A DNA stretch of 64,000 nucleotides from Enoplolaimus lenunculus. Taxonomy: Eukaryota; Nematoda; Enoplea; Enoplida; Thoracostomopsidae. The stretch is from contig JASANG010003119.1 of assembly GCA_030248215.1 (NCBI GenBank), positions 1 to 64,000 of the forward strand, in the 5' to 3' direction. Positions 34,124 through 44,800 of this stretch are shown in pieces. The first letter of the stretch is position 1. Each line of letters starts with the position of its first letter. Position numbers and translations under genes: made by a program. The notes under the pieces were generated by a model that worked only from the letters and a program-made list of their open reading frames with translations, had not been told where the DNA came from and did no database searches.

Positions 34124-35193
34124 TTATAACCGTTTTGAAATTTTGGTGAATTTTTTAAGATACAACGCTGTCTGTGATTCGAAATTGTTACCATCAGGCA
34201 GCGTACTGATTGGTTTGTGTAAAGGAAAAAGTTATGTATATCTAAGACCATCTCAATTATACGTAGAATTATGACACATTTTTTCCAGAATTTTCAAAGC
34301 TACAAAAGTTTACATATGGGTGTTAGTTTGAGTTAGTTGTTTACGTGGGTGTTTCCATATTGTGCCTTTTATTCTAAGTACGCCATCATGAATGCAGGAT
34401 ATGACAAGTACCGGCGGAAGCGACCACAAGCCCCCAAATACATAGGCTCCACCATTTGTCGATCCATCTTCGCAACCTAAACGGTTTTTGGCGAACCGCA
34501 AAGTTATAGACCTGTGTAACCATTTTAATCCGGCAGTCGTGGACCTGTTTGGGGGGAAACCCGGACTATCCTAATGCCGGTCCTGAATATGACACCGATG
34601 TGTTACAAATTTGTACTGGTCAATTTTGTACACGAGTATATCATGAAATGTTATCGGTACATTTCGAACAATTTTGATAAATTTGTACACAAAGCTTGTA
34701 CCTTTTACAATTCATACTGCCATAAGCTGGCGGTATAAATATTCTTCCATAGCAAACTACTACAGTTATGGCCTAAATTTCAGAAAACTTCTAGTACCCA
34801 ATAACAGTGCATGTTGTGTTGACGTTAATTCAATTAGACACTATGACTCTGCTTATTGACAGAAACGTAATACAATAATTTAATACGATAATTTTCTTCC
34901 TGATTATTTAAACAGATAAACGTTTTCTACATGTAACACCAAACCCTAATACTATGAAGCGACTATTAATTCAAATTTTGATGACAATATTTCAAATCAT
35001 GCATCTTTAACCTAAACCTGTTGTTATGGTTCTCTCAGTCGACCGCTACCGTACACTCTGAAACTAGCGAATAAAACGACTTTAGTGAAATCTTTACCCA
35101 ATAGAGTGTTTGTAAGTAAATTTCTATGAATTGCCACCGAACTTTGTGTAAAAAAAATTTAAATTCAACACAACATTGAAAAAATTCATTGAA
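34124..35193. other. No gene called; exon-like stretch at 34369-34476 (minus)
   Basis: On the minus strand an acceptor-like ACCGTTTAG is followed by 35 open codons (starting VAKMDRQMVEPM, ending YPAFMMAYLE) and a stop overlapping AATAAA. A second frame is also open there. No domain is recognised; it could be a last exon or chance. Otherwise nothing was seen in this stretch. Confidence 0.2.
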
Positions 35194-36291
35194 ATGCATG
35201 CTACCATAGCACTGGTACCCAACTTCAATACAATAAGCGTGAAACATTCCGTAGTTTTTGCTGTTGTTCTGCATTTCGCAATTTCAACAGTGTCTAGTCC
35301 AAAATTGCCAAGCCCTGCGAACGGTTTGGTCGCGTATTCGTTCCTGAGCAAACTGTCCGACAACCCACAAGACCCATATGCGTGTCCTGAGTCGGGCATT
35401 TCAAACTGTTTTCGTTCAGTTTTCGCCCTACGCTCTCAAGTACCAGACTGGCATTCGTGTGAACAGTATGACTATTTCGAGACGTGTTTTGCTCAATTTT
35501 CAACGTGTTCTGACCGCTGGATCGCCCAGCTTGCGTCGTTAGAGTATTTGAAAACGTTTAGTGCACTCATGCCACGCGATGTATTTCTCCATCTTCGACG
35601 CCAACTAAAATCGAAATGTGCTCCAGCCGCCGCCGGGAAAGACGGCGCCGAAGCCGGATCCGATACACGGGCGACCAGTGACTCTGGGTCAAAATCGAAA
35701 TTTCGCCAACCGTACATACCAATTAACAAAGGCCCAACGAGTTCTAAGGAGCAACTAATGCAACTGATCAATTCACCAAAATCAATGAACGCCGGTGCGT
35801 TGTCGCCGAAAAGCTCTTCGACGCAACTGACTCCAGAACAACGATGTGAACGCGAGTTGAAATGTTGGTCAAAGTTGTCGCCAAACAATCGACTCATTGA
35901 TGATGGATTTCGGCTTGAAATCGACGGCCAAATGGTTCAATACTCGCTCGGTTTGACATCGGCTGGAAATCATGGTTGTAGAACGGTTCGTAACACCCTG
36001 AACCGGTGGGTATATTTTCGAGCGAAGCATTGTGGGCCGGTAAACGCCGCATGTTTATGTCATCGATTTATGTTGCGGTTACGCAAACGAAGCTGTACTG
36101 CGTTTTGTGCAACTGTGTCCCAGTATTATCCTTCAAGTTCGGTGAGTGTTCGAGTGCAACGGACGACAAATAATACTGGAGCTGGAAATACGCTTAGAAT
36201 TCAAAGAGCTTCGTTTCTAGGCCGGCTAGTAAGCGTTCAAGCATTGCCTATTGTTTTACTGTACGCCATTTTAGAACACGTAACCGTATGA
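35194..36291 (+). CDS. Secreted cysteine-rich protein, family unknown, possible GPI anchor
   Basis: The ATG at 35194 opens 365 codons to a stop at 36291; the frame is open further upstream but without another ATG. Residues 18-35 form a hydrophobic signal-like segment (HSVVFAVVLHFAISTVSS). Two cysteine blocks follow: six Cys at 64, 72, 89, 98, 105 and 142, and eight Cys at 218, 224, 262, 280, 287, 289, 301 and 305, joined by a Ser/Pro/Lys-rich linker. The C-terminus (about 345-365) is hydrophobic and could be a GPI signal, with an NNT glycosylation site before it. Even cysteine numbers and the signal suggest an extracellular, disulfide-bonded protein. I do not recognise the family. A strong donor-like TCG/GTGAGT at 36142 means the true protein may splice after Ser316 to an unseen exon, in which case the hydrophobic tail would not be translated. 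Confidence 0.6.
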   Translation: MHATIALVPNFNTISVKHSVVFAVVLHFAISTVSSPKLPSPANGLVAYSFLSKLSDNPQDPYACPESGISNCFRSVFALRSQVPDWHSCEQYDYFETCFAQFSTCSDRWIAQLASLEYLKTFSALMPRDVFLHLRRQLKSKCAPAAAGKDGAEAGSDTRATSDSGSKSKFRQPYIPINKGPTSSKEQLMQLINSPKSMNAGALSPKSSSTQLTPEQRCERELKCWSKLSPNNRLIDDGFRLEIDGQMVQYSLGLTSAGNHGCRTVRNTLNRWVYFRAKHCGPVNAACLCHRFMLRLRKRSCTAFCATVSQYYPSSSVSVRVQRTTNNTGAGNTLRIQRASFLGRLVSVQALPIVLLYAILEHVTV

Positions 36292-36519
36292 ACCTGGATC
36301 AGCCGGCAAACAACCTGATTGCCGCCCAAAATTGGTTGTGAACAATATTAGCTATGTGTTCGATTTTTGATTTTGTCAAATATTTTAATGAACTTTTGAT
36401 TTCGTTGTGTACCTATTATTTTGAAGAGGGTCGTATTTGTCGTATTTATTTGTTTTCCGCTGGTTTATAAATTGGTTCACAAACTGAAATTGTTTGCATG
36501 CTTTTGGTTTAAAAAGTTC
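36292..36519. other. Possible 3' region of the secreted-protein gene
   Basis: No further exon recognised. No clear AATAAA was seen in the first 200 bases. Confidence 0.3.
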
Positions 36520-36677
36520 GGCTCATTTAAGATCAGGGCGGAACGTTTTCCTGTGGGACTGCAATAGAGTAAGCTTAAACTTTAGACTAATGTTTTGCTT
36601 GGCTTAGGCTTAGGCTTAGGCTAAGGTTTAGGAATATGCTTTTAATACTGTTCCGCCCCTGTTGTTTTACATTGGCC
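36520..36677. mobile_element. Telomere-repeat MITE, subfamily A, perfect target duplication
   Basis: Begins GGCTCATTTAAGATCAGGG and ends GTTTTACATTGGCC, with GGCTTAGGCTTAGGCTTAGG on the plus strand. Flanks AAAAGTTC at 36512-36519 and 36678-36685 are identical. Confidence 0.95.
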
Positions 36678-37237
36678 AAAAGTTCGAATATAGAGAGTAA
36701 TCTCACTGCAAATTTGCTTGAATTCAGCGTTTTTTCTCGCAACAACTCATTTTGACCGGAATTTGGCCCAAACTGAGTCAGGTTTGAAAAGTTTCTAATA
36801 TTTAAAACAAGTTTAAAATTTTCAAAACCTGTCATTTTTTAGTGTAAAATTAACAAACATTTTCAAAATCGGACCACTATGACTCAATTTTGGCTATTGG
36901 AAATGAAAGACAAAACACAATCTATGTACTTGTCTGATTTGTTGTGAACTGTGTGTATGGCATAGTAGCTGATGTTGATTTTCGATGATCATTAAAAATA
37001 TGACTCGATAAGAAAAATATCCTATTAAATTTTACACCACCTTTATTCAGTTTACCAAGTTGAATTCTGAAAGGCTTAACCTGCGCCATGAAACACGTCT
37101 GGTTTATACATCTTAGATGCGTCTGTTAAACGGTTGTTCTATAATAAAGTACCTATTTTAGATGCTTTTTTCTCTTAATTCAGGTTATAAAATAATGTAC
37201 GAATATGCACTTGTTTACAAGCCCGCATACGAGTGCT
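36678..37237. other. No feature recognised
   Basis: AT-rich, no gene or shared repeat recognised. Confidence 0.45.
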
Positions 37238-37419
37238 GGCCAATGTAACGAACAGGGGAGGAACAGTATTATAAGCATACTCCTAAGCCTAAGCGTAAGA
37301 ATGAGTTTATTCGTAAGCCTAAGTCTAAGTCTGAGCCTAACAGAAAATAGTCTAAAGCTTAAGCTTACTGTATTCTAGTCTCGCAGAAAAACATCTCGAC
37401 CCTGATCTTTACAAGAGCT
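37238..37419. mobile_element. Telomere-repeat MITE, subfamily A
   Basis: Begins GGCCAATGTAACGAACAGGG and ends GATCTTTACAAGAGCT. Flanks CGAGTGCT and CGAGTGTT match at seven of eight positions. CCTAAG array on the plus strand with many single changes. Confidence 0.92.
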
Positions 37420-37507
37420 CGAGTGTTAGTAGAAGGCGAAACTTTCCTAAACTGTGTGTATATTATTATTATATAATCACATGATTACCCTTATGCTTAA
37501 GCTTATG

Positions 37508-37587
<80 letters not shown>
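37508..37587. repeat. (TTA)n microsatellite
   Basis: About 27 uninterrupted ATT/TTA units. The poly-isoleucine frames across it are repeat products. Confidence 0.97.
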
Positions 37588-38469
37588 CTGGTTTAGGCTC
37601 AAGTTCGTTACGTGGGTGGAATTTATATGTGGAAAAGAAAGAGAACACGTATATATCAAAATTGCGTAGTCGTTTGGTTTAACAAACAAACTATACCCCT
37701 GTAAAGAAACTCATATCCGAGCAGTAAAATAGCATCAATACAAATGACGTTGTATATGCTTAAATGCAATGATTATCACGAAATGTTTTTCATGGGTTTT
37801 CGTTCAGTTGAAGGATGTAATGGTTTATGAATCGGAATCGCTTTCTTTCAAATTTCTCAATATACGGCTGAAGTTTTGGATCGGCGAACTTCTGACGCGC
37901 GTTTTAGCTGGTTTCGTTTTGGAAAAAAACTAAATCAATTTATTAAGCCAGAATGATTAATGCGCGCAAGGCATCGAGCTAATGAGGTTGGTGCGTTGTT
38001 TTTACATAAAGATACACCAAAGTTTTGTTTATTAATAATCTAAATATTTCTGTTCAACTTCATCATAAGACAAATGTATCGTGTATTCGGTATGTAATTT
38101 ATCATTTTAAAATGTATTTCCTTTATCATACTGAACGATCTTGCTTCAGAAGACAACCGAAGAGAGAAAAATTAATGATCGAACTTGCGACCGGATTCAA
38201 ACACCTCTTGTTCGCCAACGCAATTTTACAGTTCAAACCGTTAAAGCCTGGTGAACGGGTTTACTGTAGTTTCTGCCGTCGGCAGTTTTCTGACTTAATT
38301 TCAAATAGATAATTCGTACGTCGTGTGTTCAGTGCCCACCGCAAGCGCAGCAAAATTTTCATGAAATGCTCTATATGGTATTAGTTAACTTAGAATTACT
38401 CGAGCAGAGTTTGTTGCAAACTTTGTTTAGACGACAGTGTTGAAACTACACGATACCCACGACCCCGAT
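37588..38469. other. No gene recognised
   Basis: The plus frame at 38025-38312 ends with a YCSFCRRQF stretch, but has only one CxxC pair and no supporting exon structure. Nothing else seen. Confidence 0.35.
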
Positions 38470-38660
38470 TTCAAGATTGGCTCAAAGTCAAGCAATCACG
38501 CTGGGAATTGAACCTCGGCCTTTTGTACTCGAGTCAATCTACCGTGGTCGATTGCAACGACTTCATATTCAGGTATATGTGCACATGTATGGTACTACTT
38601 TACATACATACTTACCGTTCATATATACCGAGATTTGTTTTTTACTGTCGGTCGTCCAGG
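38470..38660 (-). repeat. tRNA-related repeat, copy 1
   Basis: On the minus strand the stretch includes a B-box-like GAGGTTCAATTCCCAGC preceded by ACTCGAGTACAAAAGGCC. It shares GATTGCAAC, ACTTCATATT and ATATGTGCACATGTATGG with copy 2 at 38775. It looks like a SINE-type or tRNA-derived repeat; the cloverleaf does not pair well, so it is not called a tRNA gene. Confidence 0.55.
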
Positions 38661-38774
38661 GCAGCAGATCCAACTTCCCAAATCTATGACCTTGCTGATT
38701 GCAGCGCCTGTCTCGGTGGTACCTATATGTTGCAACTATGCGGCTTGCGCAACACCCGCTCGAAGTTTTACGCA

Positions 38775-38960
38775 AAGTTAAAGACCACGCCGGGAATCGA
38801 ACCTCGGCTCTTTTGCACTCGAGTCAAGCATGCTACCGCTACACCGTGTGCTCGATTGCAACAACTTCATATTTTGGCATATGTGCACATGTATGGCGAT
38901 CTGTGCTTTACATAAAGTTTACTGTGCACACGTACGACAGACAATTGTGCCCATGTCAAA
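38775..38960 (-). repeat. tRNA-related repeat, copy 2
   Basis: On the minus strand, an A-box-like TGTAGCGGTAGCATG and a B-box GAGGTTCGATTCCCGGC lie about 33 bases apart, as in a tRNA, but acceptor and T stems pair poorly. Same flanking words as copy 1, 300 bases away, in the same orientation. Confidence 0.6.
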
Positions 38961-39869
38961 GGTTACTTACATTTATATGGAATAATCTGTATGGGCATCA
39001 ATATAAAATCCCGTGATCAAAGCGAACGAGAAGAGAGACACGTGTTGTACTCAAAATATTAAAAAACCGTTATTTTTGAATCCAGCGAAGCGTTTAAAAT
39101 CGATTTTGTCTCAAAATTTCAGCCTGTAACAAATTTGGCTTCCCTTCGACTTGAGTTAACCGTAGCAGTCAACCATGATTTGTTCTACAAACCAGTCGAC
39201 ATTTTGATCGTCATAAACAAGTACAGTGGTGTTTTTGCAAAATTTTCAAAAATCAAACTGTTCGAATTTCTCTCTGACGTAAGCAAACAACATTGTTAAT
39301 TAGCTACAAGACTGTTGTCACCCGTATGCCATTTATAAAGCACCATCGACATGTATATCAGCGGTCATATCTAAACAGAATATTCGCTAAGGAAATACCT
39401 TCTTTGTGGTTCAAAACCAAAATTTCGCAATAAAATTTTGTTGATACTTCAACTGCGTTCAACTTCTCATTCGTTTCGCTCACGGCCAAGTTTTCACTAT
39501 TATGCATTTTGTGTTTCGCGTAATGGCACTGTACCGTCAGAAATTTCTCAGGCTTAGCCACTGTATTTTACAAAACTGAAATTTTATGTGTGCAAATTTT
39601 AAAAGTTTGATGACATTCTCAATCGCTATCAACGGCGGTAATAAATCACCGAGTGATTTGTGCTGAAGCAACCCAACGGAACCAACAACAAAATTTGTTG
39701 CCGAATGTAAACCCGACTGTAAAACAGGTGAAACGCATTATTTACGCGCTGCAGACAGTACGTGATTAATGCGCGGGGCTATATTTATACACGGATAGGG
39801 TTATCATCAACAACAAATTGTGTGTACGCAGTGTATCGTATTTCGTTGTTTGGTCCGTGTTAATTTTAT
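38961..39869. other. No feature recognised
   Basis: No gene or shared repeat recognised. Confidence 0.4.
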
Positions 39870-40025
39870 GGGCATGCTAACTAAGCCTAAACCTAAGCCT
39901 AATCTAAACCTAGGCACAAATGTAAGCATAAACGTAAATATAAGCCTAATCCTCCTACGCCTTGTAGTCTCAATGTCTATCGGTGTCCCTGTCTTCCAAC
40001 GAGCAGGGCCCTATAATTTATATGG
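39870..40025. mobile_element. TTAGGC-bearing repeat, third type
   Basis: AAGCCTAAACCTAAGCCTAATC array, then CCTTGTAGTCTCAATG, and a right border CCCTGTCTTCCAACGAGCAGGGCCCT like that of the repeat at 18003. Left border uncertain. Confidence 0.45.
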
Positions 40026-40337
40026 GCCGGTTACATTGTGCATATTGTAATTTGCAATACATTTCTTAGACCTCCGTAAATTATCCACACGAAGCACGTC
40101 GGACACACCGGGTACCGGGTAATTTGTTACATGGATGTGCTTTCAAGACCTAAGTTTATCTCATTACCTTTTTAACGATTAATTTCATTACAAAAGAGTG
40201 TCAGAATAAATTGTCTTCAACTAATGAAACCTGTCATTTATGAATTGAAAATTTCTGAGTCAGCAGCTAAATTGATAACTCAGAGGGTAGCATCAGTTAA
40301 ATTCATACCGGTTAGTTAAAGAATTTCCGACTTATTG
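40026..40337. other. No feature recognised
   Basis: Short interval with nothing recognised. Confidence 0.4.
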
Positions 40338-40500
40338 CGTCATTCACTTTTAGCTGCGCCGCCCACCAAGGTGAAAAATGGCGACACCTATTTCCAACTT
40401 CTGTTTTCAAAACAGGGGGCAAAAGGAAATTGAGTTTCTAAAAGTTTGGCAAGTGACAAACTGAAACAATTTATAAACAGTATGGGGAAATGGAAAATTA
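40338..40500. mobile_element. Decayed left end of the ATGCGTCAT element
   Basis: TTGCGTCATTCACTTTTAGC, then CGCCGCCCACC, ATGGCGACACCTATTTCCAA and TTCTGTTTTCAAAAC follow the order of the 78-bp end of the element at 8128, with many differences; GAAATTGAG-type words follow. The matching right end was not found. Confidence 0.55.
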
Positions 40501-40927
40501 AATTTAAAAATATTGCAATTTTAATTCAAAGAAATTGTACGTATACTTTGCCTTGGCTGCCCTGATAGACGCATATTTAAATGTTACAAACGTTTCTTGT
40601 AGAATATTTGGTTTTTTAACAAATATTGAATACTCCATTGGAAGAGAAAATATTTCAAAATGAATCGCGTATATGTCGTTTGCAAATTAAAATCCGATTT
40701 CATTTTCAGGGACTATATTCATACTTGTAGCTAATTCAACATGCCATAGGTACGAAATCGTTTTAGAACCAGCATATGGAAGATGTCACACAACTTACAA
40801 ACTGACCTAACACTGTTATACGAATACGAGGCAAAAGATGTCTTGGGGGGGGGGGGTTGTGTAATCCAGGCTTCCATTTGGCAATTTTTTTCACTATATT
40901 AACAAAAATATTACGGTTGATGTCTGG
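40501..40927. other. 3' side of the claudin-like gene; G homopolymer
   Basis: No gene recognised. A run of 13 or more G lies at about 40844-40857. A 3' untranslated region of the minus-strand gene ending at 40928 would lie here. Confidence 0.4.
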
Positions 40928-41382
40928 TTAATTGTTTCTTGCAATCGGTACTTCCTGTACGATGACTAAATCCCGCGGATCAACTGGCTTCGGCCCGTGT
41001 TTGTCACGTTTTCCGTGTACCGAACTATCAGACGCATATATTGATACCGGTAGTTCTGACAGGTCAGGTTGTCGATAATTTGACCCGGATGCCCGATTGT
41101 TGCTGCGAATTCTATCAAATACTTCGTAAGTAGGCCCACCAACAAGCGTACTCTTATCATCAGGAATGGCATGAGCTGCACCAGCTCCGTAGTTGTCTCC
41201 GGGTTTACCTCCTGTTTGACTATTTAGGTTTCGTGCGTTTTCGTAGTAAGGTCTGCTGTGTTCGGCCGAAGCACGAATAGCTTGAGGATGACGTAGAAAA
41301 TTTGAATTTGTAGAAACAGGAGGCATATGATGTTCGTACAGAAGACACGATCCACGAATTGGACCAGAGCGTATAAAGTGCG

Positions 41383-41478
<96 letters not shown>

Positions 41479-41914
41479 GCGCACAATTGTAGTTGGCACT
41501 ATGTTGACTGCTTTCACCGCTGCTTGTTGCTTCGTTTGAAGAATTTAATATCGCAGCGTCTGCTCGTGAATACGGCGGTTGCATTTGTTTGATGTCCAAC
41601 GGTTGTGAACGCGGAAGTATTCGTGAATTTTTAAATTTATTTTGATAATTTTGCTGTTTGTGCTTTCGATTGCTTCGTTTTGCAGCTTGTGCAATTACAA
41701 CTGGTTTGTTAACTTTTGATACCGCAACCGGGATTGCAGGAAGCTGAGGAGGATTTGGCTGGGCGGCAGGTGGTCGGACAAATGGCTCGTCTGGATTGGC
41801 AAGTTGACGGGGTGACGGCGAAGGCCGGGACATGGTTCCAGCGGCTGACGGCAATATTCGATGCCGGAAACGGCGTCGACGGTACAATGATGACATTTTG
41901 TTTGCATACATATC
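40928..41914 (-). CDS. Claudin-like gene, exon 3 (cytoplasmic tail)
   Basis: Starts DMYANKMSSLYRRRRF after acceptor TTCCAG and ends at TAA. Rich in Pro, Ser, Asn, Gln and basic residues and probably disordered. The single exon encodes the 328-residue tail, over half the protein. Confidence 0.82.
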
Positions 41915-43972
41915 CTGGAACAGTAATAAGGGTTATTAAAATTACAATAAGTCAATTCTCAAATGTGTGAAGCACCTAAAGTTTCATCACACTTGTAGGT
42001 TGTCTTCAATTTGAAAATTTATTGTTACCTGCTGATAGATGCTATATGCATTTAAGACTATGGCCCTTCAATTTAAGAGACGATTTACCATTGTTGAGTT
42101 TACTGTAAGGTTTCTTGGATGTAAACGCATCAGGCGGGATGCAACCGCAGGTCAAACATCCGGAACTTGAGCCGCAAGCAGACCTTCAATTGTTACCTGG
42201 CCAAGTATTATTTGAAGCCTATTTATAGTTAAGTTGAATAACACAGCACGCAGACTTTGATTAGTACAAATAAACATAAGACGTAATAGCCATAAACGAA
42301 AGATAACTTTATCTTGACAACTTGACTTCTTCTGCAAACCAAACTGTTTGTTGCTGAACGCATCATCGATTCGTCAAAAATAGTCTATATTAATTTAAAA
42401 AAGTTAACCGATTTTTTACTATGTTAAGAAAACACATCCGCCGACAATTATTAGGCTTTGCTCTAACCTCAGATTCGCTTTTCGCAATACAATAGCATAC
42501 AAGTTGCAGTAGACTTGCAAGCATCAAACAAATCGCTCCACTCCAAGCCGCCATATACGACCAATCGTAATGTGCGCGAGTTGCGTCTTTAACTGACTCA
42601 GGCCAATTTGCATAAAACCCATCGAGTTGTATTGAATCTTGCCGCATAAAATCACCAACATGCCAAAGGCCTATTCCGGTCGAGACAAGCGTTAGAGCGA
42701 TTAAAAAGCAACATCCTGTTGCAACGATGAGCGAAGGTGGAAAGTGAACACACCACGATGCGAATCCTACGGTCAAGCCTGAAACGAAGTAAAAGCATTT
42801 TTCACAATAAAAAGGTTTATTGAGCAGCGGAAAGTGTTTATGAGGCAGGGTGGTTAACGAATAGCAAAAATTAAATTTGTTACGTGTCAACAGTACCCTG
42901 CTTCATGCACTTTTAATTAACATGGCACTAACTCGAATCGCAAACAGCGATGCAGTACGGGTCAACGAAAAAATTTCGTAAAATTTACGTGACAGATTTG
43001 CGATTTACCTAATCTACACTGTAAATTCAGGTGAATTGATTTTAACTCAGAATGAGTTGAATCCACTCAGAGGTCTGAGACTTGAAAGGAGGACTTGCAG
43101 AACTCAGAATTCTGAATTGATCGAACTCATTCTGAGTTAATTAATTAACTTACATTGAATTAAATCAGCTCACAATGAGTTAAATATTTAATGTTATTAA
43201 CTCAGAAATACCCATAAATAACTAATTGCCTCACACTGAGTTGATTAACCCTTTCTCACGTGAATATTTTCAATTTCATATGAGATGCACTTTCAAAGTA
43301 AGATTCGATCCCCAGTCTCTCGGGTGGGAGGCGTTTACGATGACCACTTTGATATAGGAGCTTGACAGTCGAGCCCGAAGGGGCACTCACGTCTTGTAGA
43401 GATTTTGCACTGCACATATATGTTAGAATTATTAAACACTGCTCACAGTGTCTGTGTTGCTTATATATTACTTGTATTTAGTTGATCATAGTATACTCTA
43501 TGAGTTAAAGGGTTAATCAACTCATTGGAATTTACAATGTAATAGCAACCTATTATGGTACGTAAATTTGACACTCACCCACGAGCAAAAACACAATGCC
43601 AGTTGCTCCAGTGATCAGCTGTGCCCAAACGGTTTGTGAATGAATGCGAATTTCGGCTAAATCTTCAATCTCTTTCCGAGGATACAGCCAGCGTCCAATG
43701 ACGTTTAAGCATCGTTTACCTAACGCTGTTGCATACGTTACATCAACAACGGACACCGGATAGCCGTGAGAAACAAAGCATTCTCTAAACAGTCCCATTG
43801 AACGGTCATATGCGTATGGAAGTCCGTAAAATTCTAACTGAATATCAGTTACATCACCGTTTAAATCGTACACTATCCAATTATCTGTGTTTACTGCAAT
43901 TATTAGCAATACTAAGCTTACTGCAGCGCATAACCACGCAATTAATAAACCGTATTGATACGTAGGAATCAT
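40928..43972 (-). CDS. Claudin/PMP22-like tetraspan protein with long polyQ tail
   Basis: Three minus-strand exons join in frame: 43972-43579, 42778-42468 and 41914-40928 (about 563 residues). All junctions are GT-AG (donors GGTGAGTG and GAGGTTAGAG; acceptors TTTCAGGC and TTCCAGGAT). TM1 is about residues 8-27. The first loop carries the claudin-family signature: W32, G60-L61-F62, C65 and C88. TM2 spans about 115-141 across the first intron, TM3 146-170 and TM4 about 210-232. In this family the paired loop cysteines form a disulfide and the protein acts in cell junctions or as a channel or receptor auxiliary subunit; which applies here is unknown. Exon 3 is all tail: basic, proline-rich (PPAAQPNPPQLP), 32 glutamines at about 381-412, ending RNN, so without the PDZ-binding YV end of many claudins. 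The start ATG at 43972 sits just before TM1, as is usual; an upstream coding exon cannot be excluded. Confidence 0.82.
41384..41479 (-). repeat. (CAA)32 coding microsatellite, polyglutamine
   Basis: 32 consecutive CAA codons in the tail of the claudin-like gene, with no CAG interruptions. A pure triplet array is expected to vary in length between individuals. Confidence 0.97.
42468..42778 (-). CDS. Claudin-like gene, exon 2
   Basis: Completes the split Gly codon and encodes the end of TM2 (LTVGFASWC), TM3, the second loop and TM4 (SGAICLMLASLLQLVCYC). Ends SESE in phase 0 before donor GTTAGAG. Confidence 0.85.
43015..43541. mobile_element. TA-flanked inverted-repeat MITE split by a TTAA element, in intron 1 of the claudin-like gene
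   Basis: Left TACACTGTAAATTCAGGTGA and right ATTGGAATTTACAATGTA are inverted. The inside repeats ACTCAGAATGAGTT-type words many times. Interrupted by the element at 43245-43516; removal rejoins GAGTTGATTAATCAACTC. Confidence 0.75.
43245..43516. mobile_element. TTAA-flanked piggyBac-like MITE (copy 4), nested
   Basis: Borders TTAACCCTTTCTCACGTGAA and GAGTTAAAGGGTTAA. On the minus strand the tRNA-like segment is kept (GGATCGAATCTTAC for the B box) and the stem-loop reads GAGTGCCCCTTCGGGCTC. It lies in the first intron and within another MITE. Confidence 0.85.
43579..43972 (-). CDS. Claudin-like gene, exon 1
   Basis: Encodes TM1, the whole W...GLF..C...C extracellular loop and most of TM2. It begins MIPTYQYGLL and ends at LLV plus one base, before donor GTGAGTG at 43578. 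Confidence 0.82.
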
Positions 43973-44547
43973 GCTAATAAGTATTCGGACACCGAAATAT
44001 ATATGGAAACTAAGTGTAGTTAATATTACAAGGATATTAAACAAGACGTTGGCAAACTTGCTTTTACATGGTTGCCAAAATGCTTCAATAGCTGAATAAA
44101 CTACTTAGGAATTCAATTTGATATTTACTAGACTTTATTACATTATATAGTTAATTATTGAAGTACACTTGCTCAAGATATATCTGTGCACTAAAAATAT
44201 GTGTTTGGTATGCTCAAACCATTTTTAAGCTGACGCCGTCTGGGATAAATTACCTAAACAGACCACTGATGTTAGTTAATTATCACGCTTCCGCCGTAGG
44301 TTTAGTAGTTTTTTAAATGAAAAAATTGTAAACTGTGCCATTTTTGAAGACTTCAAAGTGTTCGTTTCATAAAAGCGAAGATGACATAAGGGAACATAGC
44401 TACAGCATGGTGTTATCGTTTGTTTCGCTAACGAGCAAATGATTTCTAAGGGTTGCGCTATACTCGTCGAGAGCCGCCGGCGTAGCGTAAGTCTTACTTT
44501 AGCAAACTGAATTGAAGGAGCAAATTACCAAATGATGTACAGAGCTA
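43973..44547. other. Upstream of the claudin-like gene; nothing recognised
   Basis: The reading frame stays open upstream to 44044, but without an ATG. No promoter element was recognised. TTCTAAGGGTTGCGCTAT at 44449 recurs at 24527. Confidence 0.4.
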
Positions 44548-44800
44548 CTGTAGTGACCCGAATAAGAAGGGTGGGGGTAATAAGAGGGGGTCCCCATTTT
44601 GAGTGCCAATCAATAAGAGTCCGTATCCCTAATAAGAGTCCGTAAGCGAATCGAGTCCCTAAACCCTTGTTAGAGTCCGTAAATGTCAATTATCCCAATT
44701 GTTGTGTATAAATGACTCCAGGACCAAATAAAGTTGAGTTCGAAACTTTAAAGCGTACTTAAGTTTTGAAAGTGCATTCCTAGTCTTTCTCGTATATTGA
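44548..44800 (+). mobile_element. CTGTAGTGACCC-family repeat
   Basis: Begins CTGTAGTGACCCGAATAAGAAGG and passes through CCCCATTTTGAGTGCCAATC, AGAGTCCGTATCCCTAATAAG and TGACTCCAGGACCAAATAAAG. The right end is not inverted and fades out near 44800. Confidence 0.75.

Noticed and set aside
38775-38860. Functional tRNA gene on the minus strand
   Set aside because: Box spacing fits, but stems pair poorly and a diverged partner lies 300 bases away; called a tRNA-related repeat.
41220-41517. Poly-Thr and poly-Asn frames over the triplet array
   Set aside because: These are other reading frames of the CAA repeat; only the glutamine frame continues the spliced claudin-like gene.
43973-44044. Longer N-terminus for the claudin-like protein
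   Set aside because: The frame is open to 44044 but has no ATG above 43972; starting at 43972 puts TM1 at the expected position.
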